The notes under the pieces: generated by a model | The model's database searches: none | Told to the model about the DNA's origin: nothing | What the model saw: the letters and a program-made list of their open reading frames with translations, nothing else | Part shown: positions 34,088 through 42,855 of the stretch, piece by piece | Layout of the letters: every line of letters begins with the position of its first letter | Numbering within the stretch: the first letter of the stretch is position 1 | Made by a program: the position numbers and the translations under genes | NCBI GenBank assembly: GCA_016930015.1 | Contig: JAFGHR010000064.1 | Location: 23,099-87,098 of the forward strand | Source of the DNA: Anaerolineae bacterium | Lineage (GTDB): Bacteria > Chloroflexota > Anaerolineae > Aggregatilineales > Aggregatilineaceae | Direction: 5' to 3' | DNA length: 64,000 nt

Positions 34088-36148
34088 TCACTCGACAGTC
34101 AGTGTGGTCAGGTAAAAATAATTACCAAGCGACGTCCCATCTGCCGCCACGATTGGTCGTGTATTATAAACATCGTCCATAGTAAAACTGGCCAACAACA
34201 GATTATACTGACCAGGCTCCAGATCACAAGGTATCTCTAATCGTCGGCGGTCACGATAGATTTTTCCCATTTCCCATAAATTGGTATGTATATTGCCTGG
34301 TGGCCCATTCACATCGACAACGCCGTTCCCGTTCTGCTCAAGAACCAGCGTTAACATGTAATCTTGATCGGTGGGTTCCTGCGCGAGCTGCCACCAACTG
34401 TCAAGCAGGGCGGTGTCGCATCGACGCAAAGTGACATCCTGACCTGGCGCCCACGCATTGAGCTTCAATGCCCCATCGAACACCGCATTAGGAGTGACAG
34501 CGGTGTCCGGCACTGAGCCGATATATTTATAAATATCGTAATCCCCGATCGAATCCAGGGGTTCGGTTACAGGCTCGATATAGTCGGCGATGAAGCCGAT
34601 CCGATCCAGGTAATCGCCAACGCTCAAATTCAAGGGACAACCCTGGCAGGTGCCGCGTGCCTGGATGATGATCAGTTTCGGCTGCCTGGTTTCGATATCC
34701 CTGACGAGCGTGTCGAGATATTTCTGGATAACGGGCGGCACATCCTCAATATGTTCATACACCTGCTCTGAGGTAGGATAATCCACCAGGCCGAACGCGA
34801 TTGGGTGTGAGAGAAGATACGTGTTCGCCGGTTCGCGGTCGATCTGTTGAAGCATGGGATAGGCCGGAGCGACCGACGTGCTGAGGACCATTACCGGGTC
34901 ACCCTTGACAGTATATTCCTTGATCAATTGCACCAGGGGATTGGCCCGGTGAGCCTCGCTGATGGGAGTCTTCTGGTCGAATCTCGCTATCGCCTGATAA
35001 CTTTGCAGCAGCACAATGACGATCACCCCAATAAACTGGGCGGAAAAAACCTGGCGGACCACCGGCGAATCGCCCATGTGCGCTGCTGGAGCTTCCCGAA
35101 TAGGGTTGGTATCACGCAGGATCACACACGCGATAATCAACCAGCCAATCAACCGGGCCGGGATCAGGTGATAGTCCCATCCTTTGGTTTGCGCGGCGAA
35201 CATGACTAACGCTGCTATACCCATCAACCCCAGAGGACGGCAGAATGCCCAGATATCACGTTTATCGATGGGCCGGATGAACAAAGCGATCACGAACAAG
35301 GCCCACCATTGTTGGCTCTTGGACCCTGTTAACACTTCCATAAACGTAATCTTCTCGCCGATTACGCTCTTGTCGCGGGAATAGGCGTTGTATCCTTTTA
35401 ATGTATCAGGAATTACTTCGTTGAAAAGGGTGTCACGCATGGCCGCAGGCACTACCAGAAAATGCAAGACATACAGCGCACTGAACAGCCCAAACCCTAC
35501 CACTTCTGGCCTCAGCGCCTGGTCGAATTTGCGCCGTGTGACCAGCCAGTAGATTTCGGGCGCGGCTGCGATTAACAAAAAGTAGGGCTTGAGGCATGCC
35601 CCGATCGCTGCCACGAACCCTATCACGAAAGCCAGACGCGGGGAAATCTCCAACCCCTGGTGGCGCATGATGCGCAGCAGCGCGCCAGGTATAAAAAGCA
35701 ACAAAAACAGGTGCTCACGCTGGCCGTAAAAGACGTACTTGATCTCATCCAGGGTGAACAGCGCGATTGCCAGCGGTATGCTGTTGACGATCAACGCCTG
35801 GGAACTGCCGGTAAATGTCTTCATCAGGTACCACGACAGGCCGACAGTCCACAATGTGATCATGTAGACCATCACTTTAAAAACGGGGATGATGTTGACC
35901 GAAAGCATATCGGCCACAAATGCCGGAGGGACATTTATATAGTGGATCAGGGGGAAATTGATCTCAACATAATCGACATAGGGGATTTTGCCTTGCAGGA
36001 TGTACTGGCCTGTACGGGTATATATGGCGGCATCGTGATTGATTTCCAACGGTTCAGCTAACAGAAAAAAGAGGGAAAGTCCGAGTACCGCGAAGATCAG
36101 GAATTGCACAACTCGTATCTGCCGTTCCATAACTGTTACGTTACTCAT
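34088..36148 (-). CDS. Large GT-C membrane glycosyltransferase-like protein
   Basis: 686 residues. Membrane segments begin at about 13-33, followed by INHDAAIYTRTGQYI with the acidic residue expected in the first external loop of PMT/ArnT-type enzymes. About eleven hydrophobic segments run to about residue 390, then a soluble external C-terminal region of about 290 residues. That region includes a Cys pair (ARGTCQGCPLNLS) and a beta-rich end resembling a carbohydrate-binding sandwich. First gene of the glycosylation set, 22 nt before the GT2 gene. The acceptor is unknown. Confidence 0.7.
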   Translation of the reverse strand: MSNVTVMERQIRVVQFLIFAVLGLSLFFLLAEPLEINHDAAIYTRTGQYILQGKIPYVDYVEINFPLIHYINVPPAFVADMLSVNIIPVFKVMVYMITLWTVGLSWYLMKTFTGSSQALIVNSIPLAIALFTLDEIKYVFYGQREHLFLLLFIPGALLRIMRHQGLEISPRLAFVIGFVAAIGACLKPYFLLIAAAPEIYWLVTRRKFDQALRPEVVGFGLFSALYVLHFLVVPAAMRDTLFNEVIPDTLKGYNAYSRDKSVIGEKITFMEVLTGSKSQQWWALFVIALFIRPIDKRDIWAFCRPLGLMGIAALVMFAAQTKGWDYHLIPARLIGWLIIACVILRDTNPIREAPAAHMGDSPVVRQVFSAQFIGVIVIVLLQSYQAIARFDQKTPISEAHRANPLVQLIKEYTVKGDPVMVLSTSVAPAYPMLQQIDREPANTYLLSHPIAFGLVDYPTSEQVYEHIEDVPPVIQKYLDTLVRDIETRQPKLIIIQARGTCQGCPLNLSVGDYLDRIGFIADYIEPVTEPLDSIGDYDIYKYIGSVPDTAVTPNAVFDGALKLNAWAPGQDVTLRRCDTALLDSWWQLAQEPTDQDYMLTLVLEQNGNGVVDVNGPPGNIHTNLWEMGKIYRDRRRLEIPCDLEPGQYNLLLASFTMDDVYNTRPIVAADGTSLGNYFYLTTLTVE

Positions 36149-36293
36149 ACCTTTCCTTGACTTTGATTGTTAGTTGAAAGCGCTCATGCGCTTCTCAGCA
36201 AAATGGAAGTTACCACACCCCCATGTATGTCGCCAGATTTAAGACGCTCGCGGCTTGATTCTGAACTCGCCGACAGCGTCAAGGGTACAGGAC

Positions 36294-36322
36294 AAAAAAA
36301 CACAGAGCAACAGGCCCTGTGT
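36294..36322 (-). terminator. Likely rho-independent terminator after the small membrane protein array
   Basis: On the minus strand a 6-bp stem ACACAG/CTGTGT with an 11-nt loop is followed by a run of Ts. It lies about 35 nt past the stop at 36356. The stem is short, so confidence is moderate. Confidence 0.55.
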
Positions 36323-36355
36323 GGATCGGCGCGAACGCGCGGGTTCGGTTTTAAA

Positions 36356-36742
36356 TCACCGCTGGCGCATGGGATTTCCGTCCCGGTGATCCGGCTGGCG
36401 GGCGAGCAGCAGTGTTTCCAGGTCGTAGATTTCGTCATCATCCAACGCCGCGATCAACCGTTCGGCACGGTTGTAGTCGTGGCGCTTGGGTTTGTTCGTC
36501 AGGCGGGCCAGGTTCACGCGCATCGTATCTTTGTCGGTCTCGTCGAAACTGCCGGACCAGATCGCGCGCGTGCTGAGGGTGGCTGCCCTGGCGAGTACGA
36601 ATACAATCGCCAGCACAAACGCCCCGCCGATGTGGTCAATTTCCGTTTCGCTTGAGGTCAGCGCGGCTGCGATCGTGATCATACAGAGTGTGAGTGCTGT
36701 CCAGATCGCAATGGTCGAAATGAGGCGAGCAGAGCTGTTCAT
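36356..36742 (-). CDS. Small two-helix membrane protein, tandem family member 1
   Basis: 128 residues from ATG at 36742 (MNSSARL, aligning with its two paralogues). Two predicted membrane helices (about 7-28 and 39-57) are followed by a cytoplasmic tail. The tail carries the family's shared core RLIAALDDDEIYDLETLLLA. No known domain recognised. Third in transcription order in a tandem array of three similar genes, all downstream of a DUF4013 gene. Function unknown. Confidence 0.7.
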   Translation of the reverse strand: MNSSARLISTIAIWTALTLCMITIAAALTSSETEIDHIGGAFVLAIVFVLARAATLSTRAIWSGSFDETDKDTMRVNLARLTNKPKRHDYNRAERLIAALDDDEIYDLETLLLARQPDHRDGNPMRQR

Positions 36743-36770
36743 GATCTGTTTTCCCTGCATCTAAGGACGG

Positions 36771-37133
36771 CTAGAAGTGATTGGCCGAATCCCGGTGTTC
36801 TTCATTTCGGGCGAGCAGCAGCGCTTCCAGGTCGTAGATTTCGTCATCGTCCAGCGCCTCAACCAGGCGTTCGATCCGGGTGCGTCCCATGCGTTTGGGC
36901 TTGGCCAACCGTGTGACGTCGGTCGTTTGCTGCTGGCTGCTGCCGGGCCGGGCCGCCCAGATCGCACCCGTGCTTAATGTGGCCGCGGCGGCCAGTGTCA
37001 GCACGACCTTAAACACAGTGTCGCTGTCGGCGCTGGCCATGGCTCCGCTGTCTGACAGCAGCATCGCCATCAGGGCCGACATGACCGCGATCCAGATAAT
37101 GCTGGTTACAATTAATCGTGCAATATCATTCAT
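36771..37133 (-). CDS. Small two-helix membrane protein, tandem family member 2
   Basis: 120 residues from ATG at 37133 (MNDIARL), preferred because it aligns with the paralogues. Membrane helices at about 6-27 and 38-58, the second including ATLSTGAIW, which is nearly the same in member 1 (ATLSTRAIW). The basic stretch KPKRMGRTR precedes the shared tail RLVEALDDDEIYDLEALLLA. The DNA encoding the tail is strongly conserved across all three copies. Function unknown. Confidence 0.7.
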   Translation of the reverse strand: MNDIARLIVTSIIWIAVMSALMAMLLSDSGAMASADSDTVFKVVLTLAAAATLSTGAIWAARPGSSQQQTTDVTRLAKPKRMGRTRIERLVEALDDDEIYDLEALLLARNEEHRDSANHF

Positions 37134-37257
37134 AATGGTAATGGTTCCTGTCGTTGAATAAGCCTGCTCTTTGTGCAAGCCTGTGTAAACGTGTGCTCAG
37201 TGCGCGTGCGCAGCGAGTGCGCGTGCGTAGATAGTTTCTCGTGTACTATATCCCGGT

Positions 37258-37617
37258 CTAGCTGCGACGTCCAAACCGCTGGGTGTCGTTTTCACGGGCG
37301 AGCAGCAGCGCTTCCAGGTCGTACAGTTCGTCTTCTTCCAGCGCCTCAACCAGCCGGGCCACCCGGTCATGATTACCGTGTTTCGCTTTAGCCATGTTCA
37401 GCGGCAGTTGGCGGCGGATGGGTTCGCTTTCCTGCTGCCAGACCGCCTGGGTACCCTTTACGGCAGCATACGCGATGAGAGCCGTCACCAGCAGCAAGGT
37501 TGCTTCGCTGATCCTGCTGCCACCGTAGCCGGTTCGTTCCTGAATAAGGGTAGCGGTGACGGCGGCAAACGCAATCCAGATGGTCATCGTTGCGCCCAGG
37601 CGGGCCAGGCTGTTCAT
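37258..37617 (-). CDS. Small two-helix membrane protein, tandem family member 3
   Basis: 119 residues, start MNSLARL at 37617 with GGGAG 6 nt upstream. Two membrane helices (about 8-26 and 38-58), a Lys-rich linker AKAKHGNHD and the shared tail RLVEALEEDELYDLEALLLA. The most divergent of the three in the linker, but the same in layout. First of the array in transcription order, about 40 nt downstream of the DUF4013 gene, so probably in one operon with it. Confidence 0.7.
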   Translation of the reverse strand: MNSLARLGATMTIWIAFAAVTATLIQERTGYGGSRISEATLLLVTALIAYAAVKGTQAVWQQESEPIRRQLPLNMAKAKHGNHDRVARLVEALEEDELYDLEALLLARENDTQRFGRRS

Positions 37618-37657
37618 GGCGTGCTCCCGTGTACGCGTACACCTGTGTACGGCGTGT

Positions 37658-38296
37658 TTATTCGCTCTGGTAAATGATCTGTGCTGTCTGGCCGATCAGG
37701 TGGCCGGTGGCGGTGTATCCCAGAAAACTGACCAGCGGTATGCCGATACACGTGATCCAGATCACGCCGGAGACGACCGATCCGATGATCGACAGCGCGA
37801 CCACATACAGCAGCAGTATAAGCAGGGGGCTGAAGTTGATGCGGATATCGCGCCACAGTGATCCAAGTTTGACGAATTCGGCAAAGTTGCCGGTTTCACA
37901 ATAACGAATGATGCCCATCCAATACAGCAGCAGGGCAGGGATCGCGTACAGCAGCGCCAGCACAAAAATGCACGAGGATGATATACAGACTAACAGGCTG
38001 CCCAGGTCGCTGTCGCCAGCCGCCATGGCGGGAAAGATCAGCACACAACTGATCAGGATGATCGGCAGGAAATACACCACCCAGGCGATTGTCCCCATAA
38101 TCGTATCGGTGAGCACCTGGCCGAGATCATCGGTGCCGGGCAGTGGTTTGTGCTTGTCATTGATGACATTACGCGCCACCGCGATCTGGTACCCGAAGCC
38201 TATGAAGGGAATCAGGCTAAGCAGCGATCCCACGATGATCTTGAGCGGCCACTCATCATCTTCAAACGGAAACTTGATCGCGCGTACGATATCCAT
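37658..38296 (-). CDS. DUF4013 multi-pass membrane protein
   Basis: 212 residues with about four to five membrane segments. The N-terminal AIKFPFEDDEW motif, a hydrophobic hairpin, then GYQIAVARNVINDKHKPLPG match the longer DUF4013 protein at 31598-32344. First gene of a probable minus-strand operon with three small membrane proteins. Function unknown; association with the small family suggests a shared membrane complex, which is inference. Confidence 0.75.
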   Translation of the reverse strand: MDIVRAIKFPFEDDEWPLKIIVGSLLSLIPFIGFGYQIAVARNVINDKHKPLPGTDDLGQVLTDTIMGTIAWVVYFLPIILISCVLIFPAMAAGDSDLGSLLVCISSSCIFVLALLYAIPALLLYWMGIIRYCETGNFAEFVKLGSLWRDIRINFSPLLILLLYVVALSIIGSVVSGVIWITCIGIPLVSFLGYTATGHLIGQTAQIIYQSE

Positions 38297-38496
38297 GTTT
38301 ACCCCCTGTAACCTTGTGAAAAACAGGCATGCCCAACATCGCAGCCAACTAATCGCCCTTCGTTAAATCTATACGCGCAGGGCGTGCTTCAGTTGCGCTG
38401 CTGACCCTATTGTATCGTGATTGTAATATCTGCCGCAGATAGTCACGGTGTTGTGTTGTGGCGCGAATCGAGACGGCGGCGGAGTCCAACCGCGTT

Positions 38497-39432
38497 TTAC
38501 GATTTTTCCGTAGAGGGTGCGGCGCGCGTGGAACGTGTGCTGCGCCATACCTGCGACACCTGCGCCAGCGTGTGGATGATCTGCTGTTCGGCGAACACAA
38601 ATACAAAGATCGCGGTAGCGCTGAGCACGATCGCGGGGCCGGTGGCAATGTCTTCGTGGTAGGAAATGTAAAATCCGAAAATGCTGGACGACACGCCGAT
38701 CAGGGCTGATACCAGCATCATGGGCAGCAGGCGCCGGGTCATCAGGTTGGCGGTGGCGGCGGGCGTGACCAACAGCGCGACCATCAGCGCGATCCCGACC
38801 GTTTGCAGTGACACAACAATCGTTACCGCGATCAACACCAGCAGCAGCATACGGAACAATTCGGTCGGCAGGCGGAGCGTTTGCGCCAGCGTCGGGTCGA
38901 ACGAAATGATCATAAATTCTTTAAAAAACAGCGCGACTACGGCCAGCACGATCACACTGAAGATCAAAATCAGGCGCAGATCGGCTTCCGAGACTCCTAA
39001 AATTTGCCCGAACAGGATATGCGACAGGTCCCCGGCGTAGTTGTCGATGCGCGAGATCATGGCGATGCCCAGCGCGAACATGGTTGCAAACACCACGCCA
39101 ATCGCCGTATCCTCTTTGATGCGTTCGTGCCGGGTCAAAAACCCGATTCCCAGCGCGCTCGCGATCCCGGCTGCCAATCCACCCCAGAACAGGTCATCGG
39201 TTTTGCCGTTGCTGCGCTGGTAGATGAACGCCACGCCGGGCAAAATGGCATGTGCCAGCGCATCGCCAAAAAACGCCATGCCGCGCACGACGATAAACGT
39301 GCCCAGCACGCCGCTGACGATGCCGACCAGCATCGCCGCTTCGATGCTGCGTTCCAGCAGGGGATAACCCAGCGGCTCCAGGATTAACCTGTCAAAGCTG
39401 TAAATCAGCACCATCCAACCGTGCTTTAACAT
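38497..39432 (-). CDS. znuB: Zinc/metal ABC transporter permease (ZnuB-like)
   Basis: 311 residues of the ABC-3 metal permease family with about eight membrane helices. Typical segments: IVRGMAFFGDALAHAILPG (about 44-62), FGQILGVSEADL and MVALLVTPAATANLMTRRL. Imports zinc, or possibly manganese, with the ATPase at 40787-41647 and the binding protein at 41723-42817. It is separated from those genes by surE and two copies of the MITE-like repeat, so its transcription from the zinc promoter may be broken. AGGTGG lies about 10 nt upstream of the ATG. Confidence 0.87.
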   Translation of the reverse strand: MLKHGWMVLIYSFDRLILEPLGYPLLERSIEAAMLVGIVSGVLGTFIVVRGMAFFGDALAHAILPGVAFIYQRSNGKTDDLFWGGLAAGIASALGIGFLTRHERIKEDTAIGVVFATMFALGIAMISRIDNYAGDLSHILFGQILGVSEADLRLILIFSVIVLAVVALFFKEFMIISFDPTLAQTLRLPTELFRMLLLVLIAVTIVVSLQTVGIALMVALLVTPAATANLMTRRLLPMMLVSALIGVSSSIFGFYISYHEDIATGPAIVLSATAIFVFVFAEQQIIHTLAQVSQVWRSTRSTRAAPSTEKS

Positions 39433-39452
39433 GATCTATCTACCACCTGAAT

Positions 39453-39642
39453 CTTGTGTTACCGATAGGGCTGTCGCTTCAAAATCGAGAATGCCCCTCC
39501 CCCGCGTGACCGCCGATCGCGGCGATCAAGTCCCCCGTCCAGCTTGGCTGGAAGGGGGATTAGGGGGAAGGCGACACGCAGTGTCGCGCGGCGTTTCAAA
39601 AGCCCTATCACCCATTTGGAGCGATTGCCCTTGTGTTACCGA
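39453..39642 (+). repeat. MITE-like intergenic repeat, copy C, with 13-bp flanking direct repeat
   Basis: The element is about 39466-39629, flanked by CTTGTGTTACCGA at 39453-39465 and 39630-39642. It is a short variant (about 164 bp) lacking most of the left hairpin module. Ends are inverted: GGGCTGTCGCTTCAAA on the left and, on the complement of the right end, GGGCAATCGCTCCAAA. The strong CCCCCGTCCAGC hairpin is intact. It lies between znuB and surE. Confidence 0.8.
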
Positions 39643-39678
39643 AAAGCCCACTGATCGGTTTTCTGGTTGATGCTCCGG

Positions 39679-40485
39679 TTAACTCTTGCACCCGCCCAAC
39701 ACGTCGCGCAGTGTATCCAGCGTGATGCGTGATGTCATGTCCAGGCTCAGCGGTGTGACTGACACCTGTCCGGCGATCAGGGCTGCTGCATCCGATCCGG
39801 CTTCGACGCCGTTGGCCGGGTTTAGCTCGTAGCCGATTGGCGCGACGTCTTCCAGGCGGTCGCGCTGAGGTGCCACGGGCCGGAAATAGGAGCGTCGTTC
39901 CAGGTGTGTAAAACACCAGCACGTTTGCGGTGTCGCGCCTGCCGGGATATCGATCTTCAGGGCGTCCACGTCCGGCAGGCGTTCGGAATTCAGCCAGCGT
40001 TGGGCGAACAGGTGCGTGAAATATTCCGCCCCGCTGAAATCGACCGACGCGTCATTAGTCATGTGCTGGTGAATTTCGACTTGCAGCGACACGGCCAACG
40101 CCGGAATGCCGTGTGCAGCGGCTTCGAGCGCGGCGCCCACCGTGCCGGACACGGTTATGCCGGTCCCCACGTTTTCACCGTAATTGATGCCCGATACCAC
40201 CAGCGCCGGTTGGCGGTCGGCCAGTTCCATGATGCCGTGCTGCACAGCCTGGGCCGGTGACGCGTTCGCGCCGTAAGCGGTCCACGCCTGGCCGTTGGCG
40301 CTGATCGTGGTTTTGAACAGCCGCCCGTCGTTAAAGTTCGGCATGCTGCGGCCCATGCCGGATTGTTGTTGGCTGGGCGCCACGATCAGCAGGTCACCCA
40401 GCGCGGCGAGCGCCGACGCGGCGGCGGCCAATCCCGGTGAGTCGATACCATCGTCGTTACAAAGCAAAATGAGCGGCTGCGTCAT
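39679..40485 (-). CDS. surE: 5'/3'-nucleotidase SurE
   Basis: 268 residues. Metal-dependent phosphatase acting on nucleoside monophosphates. The N-terminal metal site LLCNDDGIDSPG (7-18), SQQQSGMG (about 38-45) and the Asn in VSGINYGENVG are all present. AAGGA lies 6 nt before the ATG. It lies inside the zinc import locus, between the permease and ATPase genes, bounded on both sides by a MITE-like repeat. Whether it is zinc-regulated is not clear. Confidence 0.92.
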   Translation of the reverse strand: MTQPLILLCNDDGIDSPGLAAAASALAALGDLLIVAPSQQQSGMGRSMPNFNDGRLFKTTISANGQAWTAYGANASPAQAVQHGIMELADRQPALVVSGINYGENVGTGITVSGTVGAALEAAAHGIPALAVSLQVEIHQHMTNDASVDFSGAEYFTHLFAQRWLNSERLPDVDALKIDIPAGATPQTCWCFTHLERRSYFRPVAPQRDRLEDVAPIGYELNPANGVEAGSDAAALIAGQVSVTPLSLDMTSRITLDTLRDVLGGCKS

Positions 40486-40582
40486 GGTGTGTCCTTCGGG
40501 CTGGTATGCCGATCACAAAATCGCAGGTTGAAGCATAACCAGCTTTTGATGAATCGCCAATGCATGATTGGTGGTCAACCAA

Positions 40583-40789
40583 AGTGATTGCATGACGCCC
40601 CTCCCCTCCGGGCTTTAGCCCGCAGGCTACGCCCGGTTTCCCCTCCCCGGCCAAGCCATGGCGGGGAAAAAGCAACTGATCACGCGCGTTCAAGGATCGC
40701 GCGTCGTAAAGTCCCCCGTCCAGCTTGGCTGGAAGGGGGATTTAGAGGGAAGGCGTTGCTCACCACCCGACCGTCCATTTGATGCGTTA
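40583..40789 (+). repeat. MITE-like intergenic repeat, copy D
   Basis: Boundaries are approximate. The left module has CGGGC-TTTA-GCCCG (40609-40622), and the strong hairpin begins at 40711. The right end GATGCGTTA overlaps the complement of the znuC stop codon (TTA at 40787-40789), so the element end appears to supply the stop. No flanking direct repeat is recognisable. It fills the 301-bp gap between surE and znuC. Confidence 0.7.
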
Positions 40790-41647
40790 CGAGTGGCCGT
40801 GCTCGTGATCATGATCATGGCACGGTTTGTCCGGCACGACCACGTACTGATCGCCTTCGCGCCACAGCGCGATCCGGTCGCCGAACGTGGCGCCGAGCAG
40901 TTCGGGCGTGTACACGTCGGCGGGAGCACCATACGCCAGCATGTGCCCATCGTTAAGAAACATCAGTTTGTCATAGTGCGTGGCGGCCTGAACGAGGTTA
41001 TGTGTCGCCAGCAGCACGGCGACACCTTCAGCGCGCAGCACGTCGAGCACCTGGAAAATATCTTCTTCAGCGCCAGCATCAACGCCGCTGAACGGCTCAT
41101 CCAGCATAAGCACGCTGGCCTGCTGCGCCAGCGCTCGCCCCACAAAAACACGCCGCCGCTGCCCGCCGGACAGCTCACCGATCTGGCGCTTACGTAAATT
41201 CCACATGCCCACGCGTTCCAGCGCGCGCCGCACGGCGATCCGGTCACGCTGGCGCGGCGGCAGGATATAACCAATCTGCCGGGCGCGGCCCATCATCACC
41301 ACATCCCACACATTGACCGGAAAATTCCAGTCAATCGACTCGTGTTGGGGCACATACCCGACCATCGTATGGCTCTGGTAACAGGTCGCGCCCTGGATCG
41401 AGATCGATCCCTGGTGGGGCAGCAGGCCGACGATCGCCTTAAACAGCGTGGATTTGCCCGCCCCGTTCGGCCCGACGATGCCCACGCGCTCACCGGCATG
41501 CAGGTCAAACGAGACAGCGTGCAGCGCCCGGTGGCTGTTATAACCCGCCGACAGGTTTTCGACGGCCATGACCCGCGTGGGGTCAGCGCAATCGTTCGTG
41601 GTATTGGCCTGCTGCCGGGTAAGTGCCCGGATGGATAGGTTAACCAT
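40787..41647 (-). CDS. znuC: Zinc ABC transporter ATP-binding protein (ZnuC-like)
   Basis: 286 residues from ATG at 41647, chosen because GAGG lies 5 nt upstream; the frame opens 15 codons earlier without one. Walker A GPNGAGKST, signature LSGGQRRRVFVGRALA, Walker B VLMLDEPFSGVD and switch His in LLATHNL. The C-terminus is His-rich (DHDHEHGHS), common in zinc importers. The stop codon lies at the edge of repeat copy D. Works in the cytoplasm with ZnuB. Confidence 0.9.
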   Translation of the reverse strand: MVNLSIRALTRQQANTTNDCADPTRVMAVENLSAGYNSHRALHAVSFDLHAGERVGIVGPNGAGKSTLFKAIVGLLPHQGSISIQGATCYQSHTMVGYVPQHESIDWNFPVNVWDVVMMGRARQIGYILPPRQRDRIAVRRALERVGMWNLRKRQIGELSGGQRRRVFVGRALAQQASVLMLDEPFSGVDAGAEEDIFQVLDVLRAEGVAVLLATHNLVQAATHYDKLMFLNDGHMLAYGAPADVYTPELLGATFGDRIALWREGDQYVVVPDKPCHDHDHEHGHS

Positions 41648-41722
41648 AATCGCCTCTATTCGCAGTAAGGCGCGGCTGGCGTTCGTGATCACCGCCGCGC
41701 CCCACGTTGAGCGAAACAGGTG

Positions 41723-42817
41723 TTATTGCAGCGCGTTGGTGATCTGCGCGGCGTTAAACAGGGTGTAATCGATGTACGTACCGGCCTCACCGCCCGGTTC
41801 GCTCAGCGAGCCGGTATACAGGCGCACGATTTCGGCCCCGGCTTCGCTTGCGATCTGTTGGGCCAGGTCTTCGCTGACCGTGGTTTCAGTGAAGATCGCC
41901 GGAACGTTGTTCGCCTGAATGGTCTCGATCAATTTGATCACGTCCTGCACCGAGGGTTCGGACGTGGTGCTGCCGCCGGGAATCAGCACGCCGACCAGCG
42001 TCAGGCCGAACCGCTCGGCAAAGTAGTTAAACGCGAGATGATTGGTCACGAGCAGGCGTTTGTCCGGCGGCACGGTGTTGATCATGGCCTGGACGTCGCC
42101 GCTCATACGGGCCAGGTCGGACAGGTACGCGTCGGTGTTGGCCGCGTAAATGCTGGCGTTTGCCGGATCACGTTCGCTCAGCGTGTCGCGGATCATCAGC
42201 GCCCACAGCCCGGCGTTGACCGGGTCGGTCCAGACGTGCGGATCGCAGCTTTCCGTGTCGCCGCCGCAGTCGAGGGTATATAACGGTCCCAGGGTGCCGT
42301 CGCTGAGCGCGTGCGCGTCAAGATCAAAGGCGGCGGCTGCCGTGTCGTGATGGGCTTCACAGCGATCACCCTGCGTGGACGGCTCGCCGGATGCGTGGTT
42401 CTCGCCTTCGTGTTCGTGCTCGTGATCGTCCATCCCGGCAATAACCGGGCGAACCGGCACGCAGCCGGATACGATCACCATGTTTTCCCCAGCCGATTCG
42501 GCCAAAACGGGCAGCAAGCCTTCTTCAAAGTTCACGCCCACGACAAAGACCACGTCGGCGTCACTCAGGCGCACGACATCCTGGGCCGATGGCTCGAAAG
42601 CGTGCGGATTCACACCGAAGCCCATCAGCGACTCGACGGTTGCCGCCTCACCCGCGACGTTAGCCACGATATCGGCCAGAATGCTGAAACTGGCGATCAC
42701 GGTCAGCCGCTCACTTTGCGCTTGCGCCGGAGATGGCGCGGTTGGCAGCGCAGCGACCAGTGTCAGGATAACAGCCCCCGCCATGATCCGGATCACAACG
42801 TGTTTGTGCAACATCAT
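41723..42817 (-). CDS. znuA: Zinc ABC transporter substrate-binding protein (ZnuA-like)
   Basis: 364 residues from the ATG at 42817 (AAGGA 5 nt upstream). Signal peptide with hydrophobic core about 9-27 and an Ala-Gln-Ala cleavage region. Cluster A-1 binding fold: FSILADIVANVAGEA, GVNPHAFEPSAQD with the first metal His, a His/Glu/Asp-rich loop HEHEHEGENH typical of zinc-binding members, a third ligand near LVTNHLAFNYFA, and a late Glu/Asp segment. Captures extracellular zinc for ZnuBC. It lies 38 nt downstream of the fur-family gene. Confidence 0.92.
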   Translation of the reverse strand: MMLHKHVVIRIMAGAVILTLVAALPTAPSPAQAQSERLTVIASFSILADIVANVAGEAATVESLMGFGVNPHAFEPSAQDVVRLSDADVVFVVGVNFEEGLLPVLAESAGENMVIVSGCVPVRPVIAGMDDHEHEHEGENHASGEPSTQGDRCEAHHDTAAAAFDLDAHALSDGTLGPLYTLDCGGDTESCDPHVWTDPVNAGLWALMIRDTLSERDPANASIYAANTDAYLSDLARMSGDVQAMINTVPPDKRLLVTNHLAFNYFAERFGLTLVGVLIPGGSTTSEPSVQDVIKLIETIQANNVPAIFTETTVSEDLAQQIASEAGAEIVRLYTGSLSEPGGEAGTYIDYTLFNAAQITNALQ

Positions 42818-42855
42818 CTGTTTCCTTACCTCTCTTTTTGCGTGGTTCCAGGTTA

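Noticed and set aside
37180..37257. GC-rich alternating stretch (GTGCGCGTGCG-like) between two small membrane genes
   Set aside because: It has short GCGTGC repetitions but no clear stem with T run or promoter match. Possibly a weak structure only.
39453..40789. surE plus copies C and D as a composite transposon
   Set aside because: Copy C has its own 13-bp target duplication and copy D has none matching it outside. A composite insertion should duplicate the outer target only.
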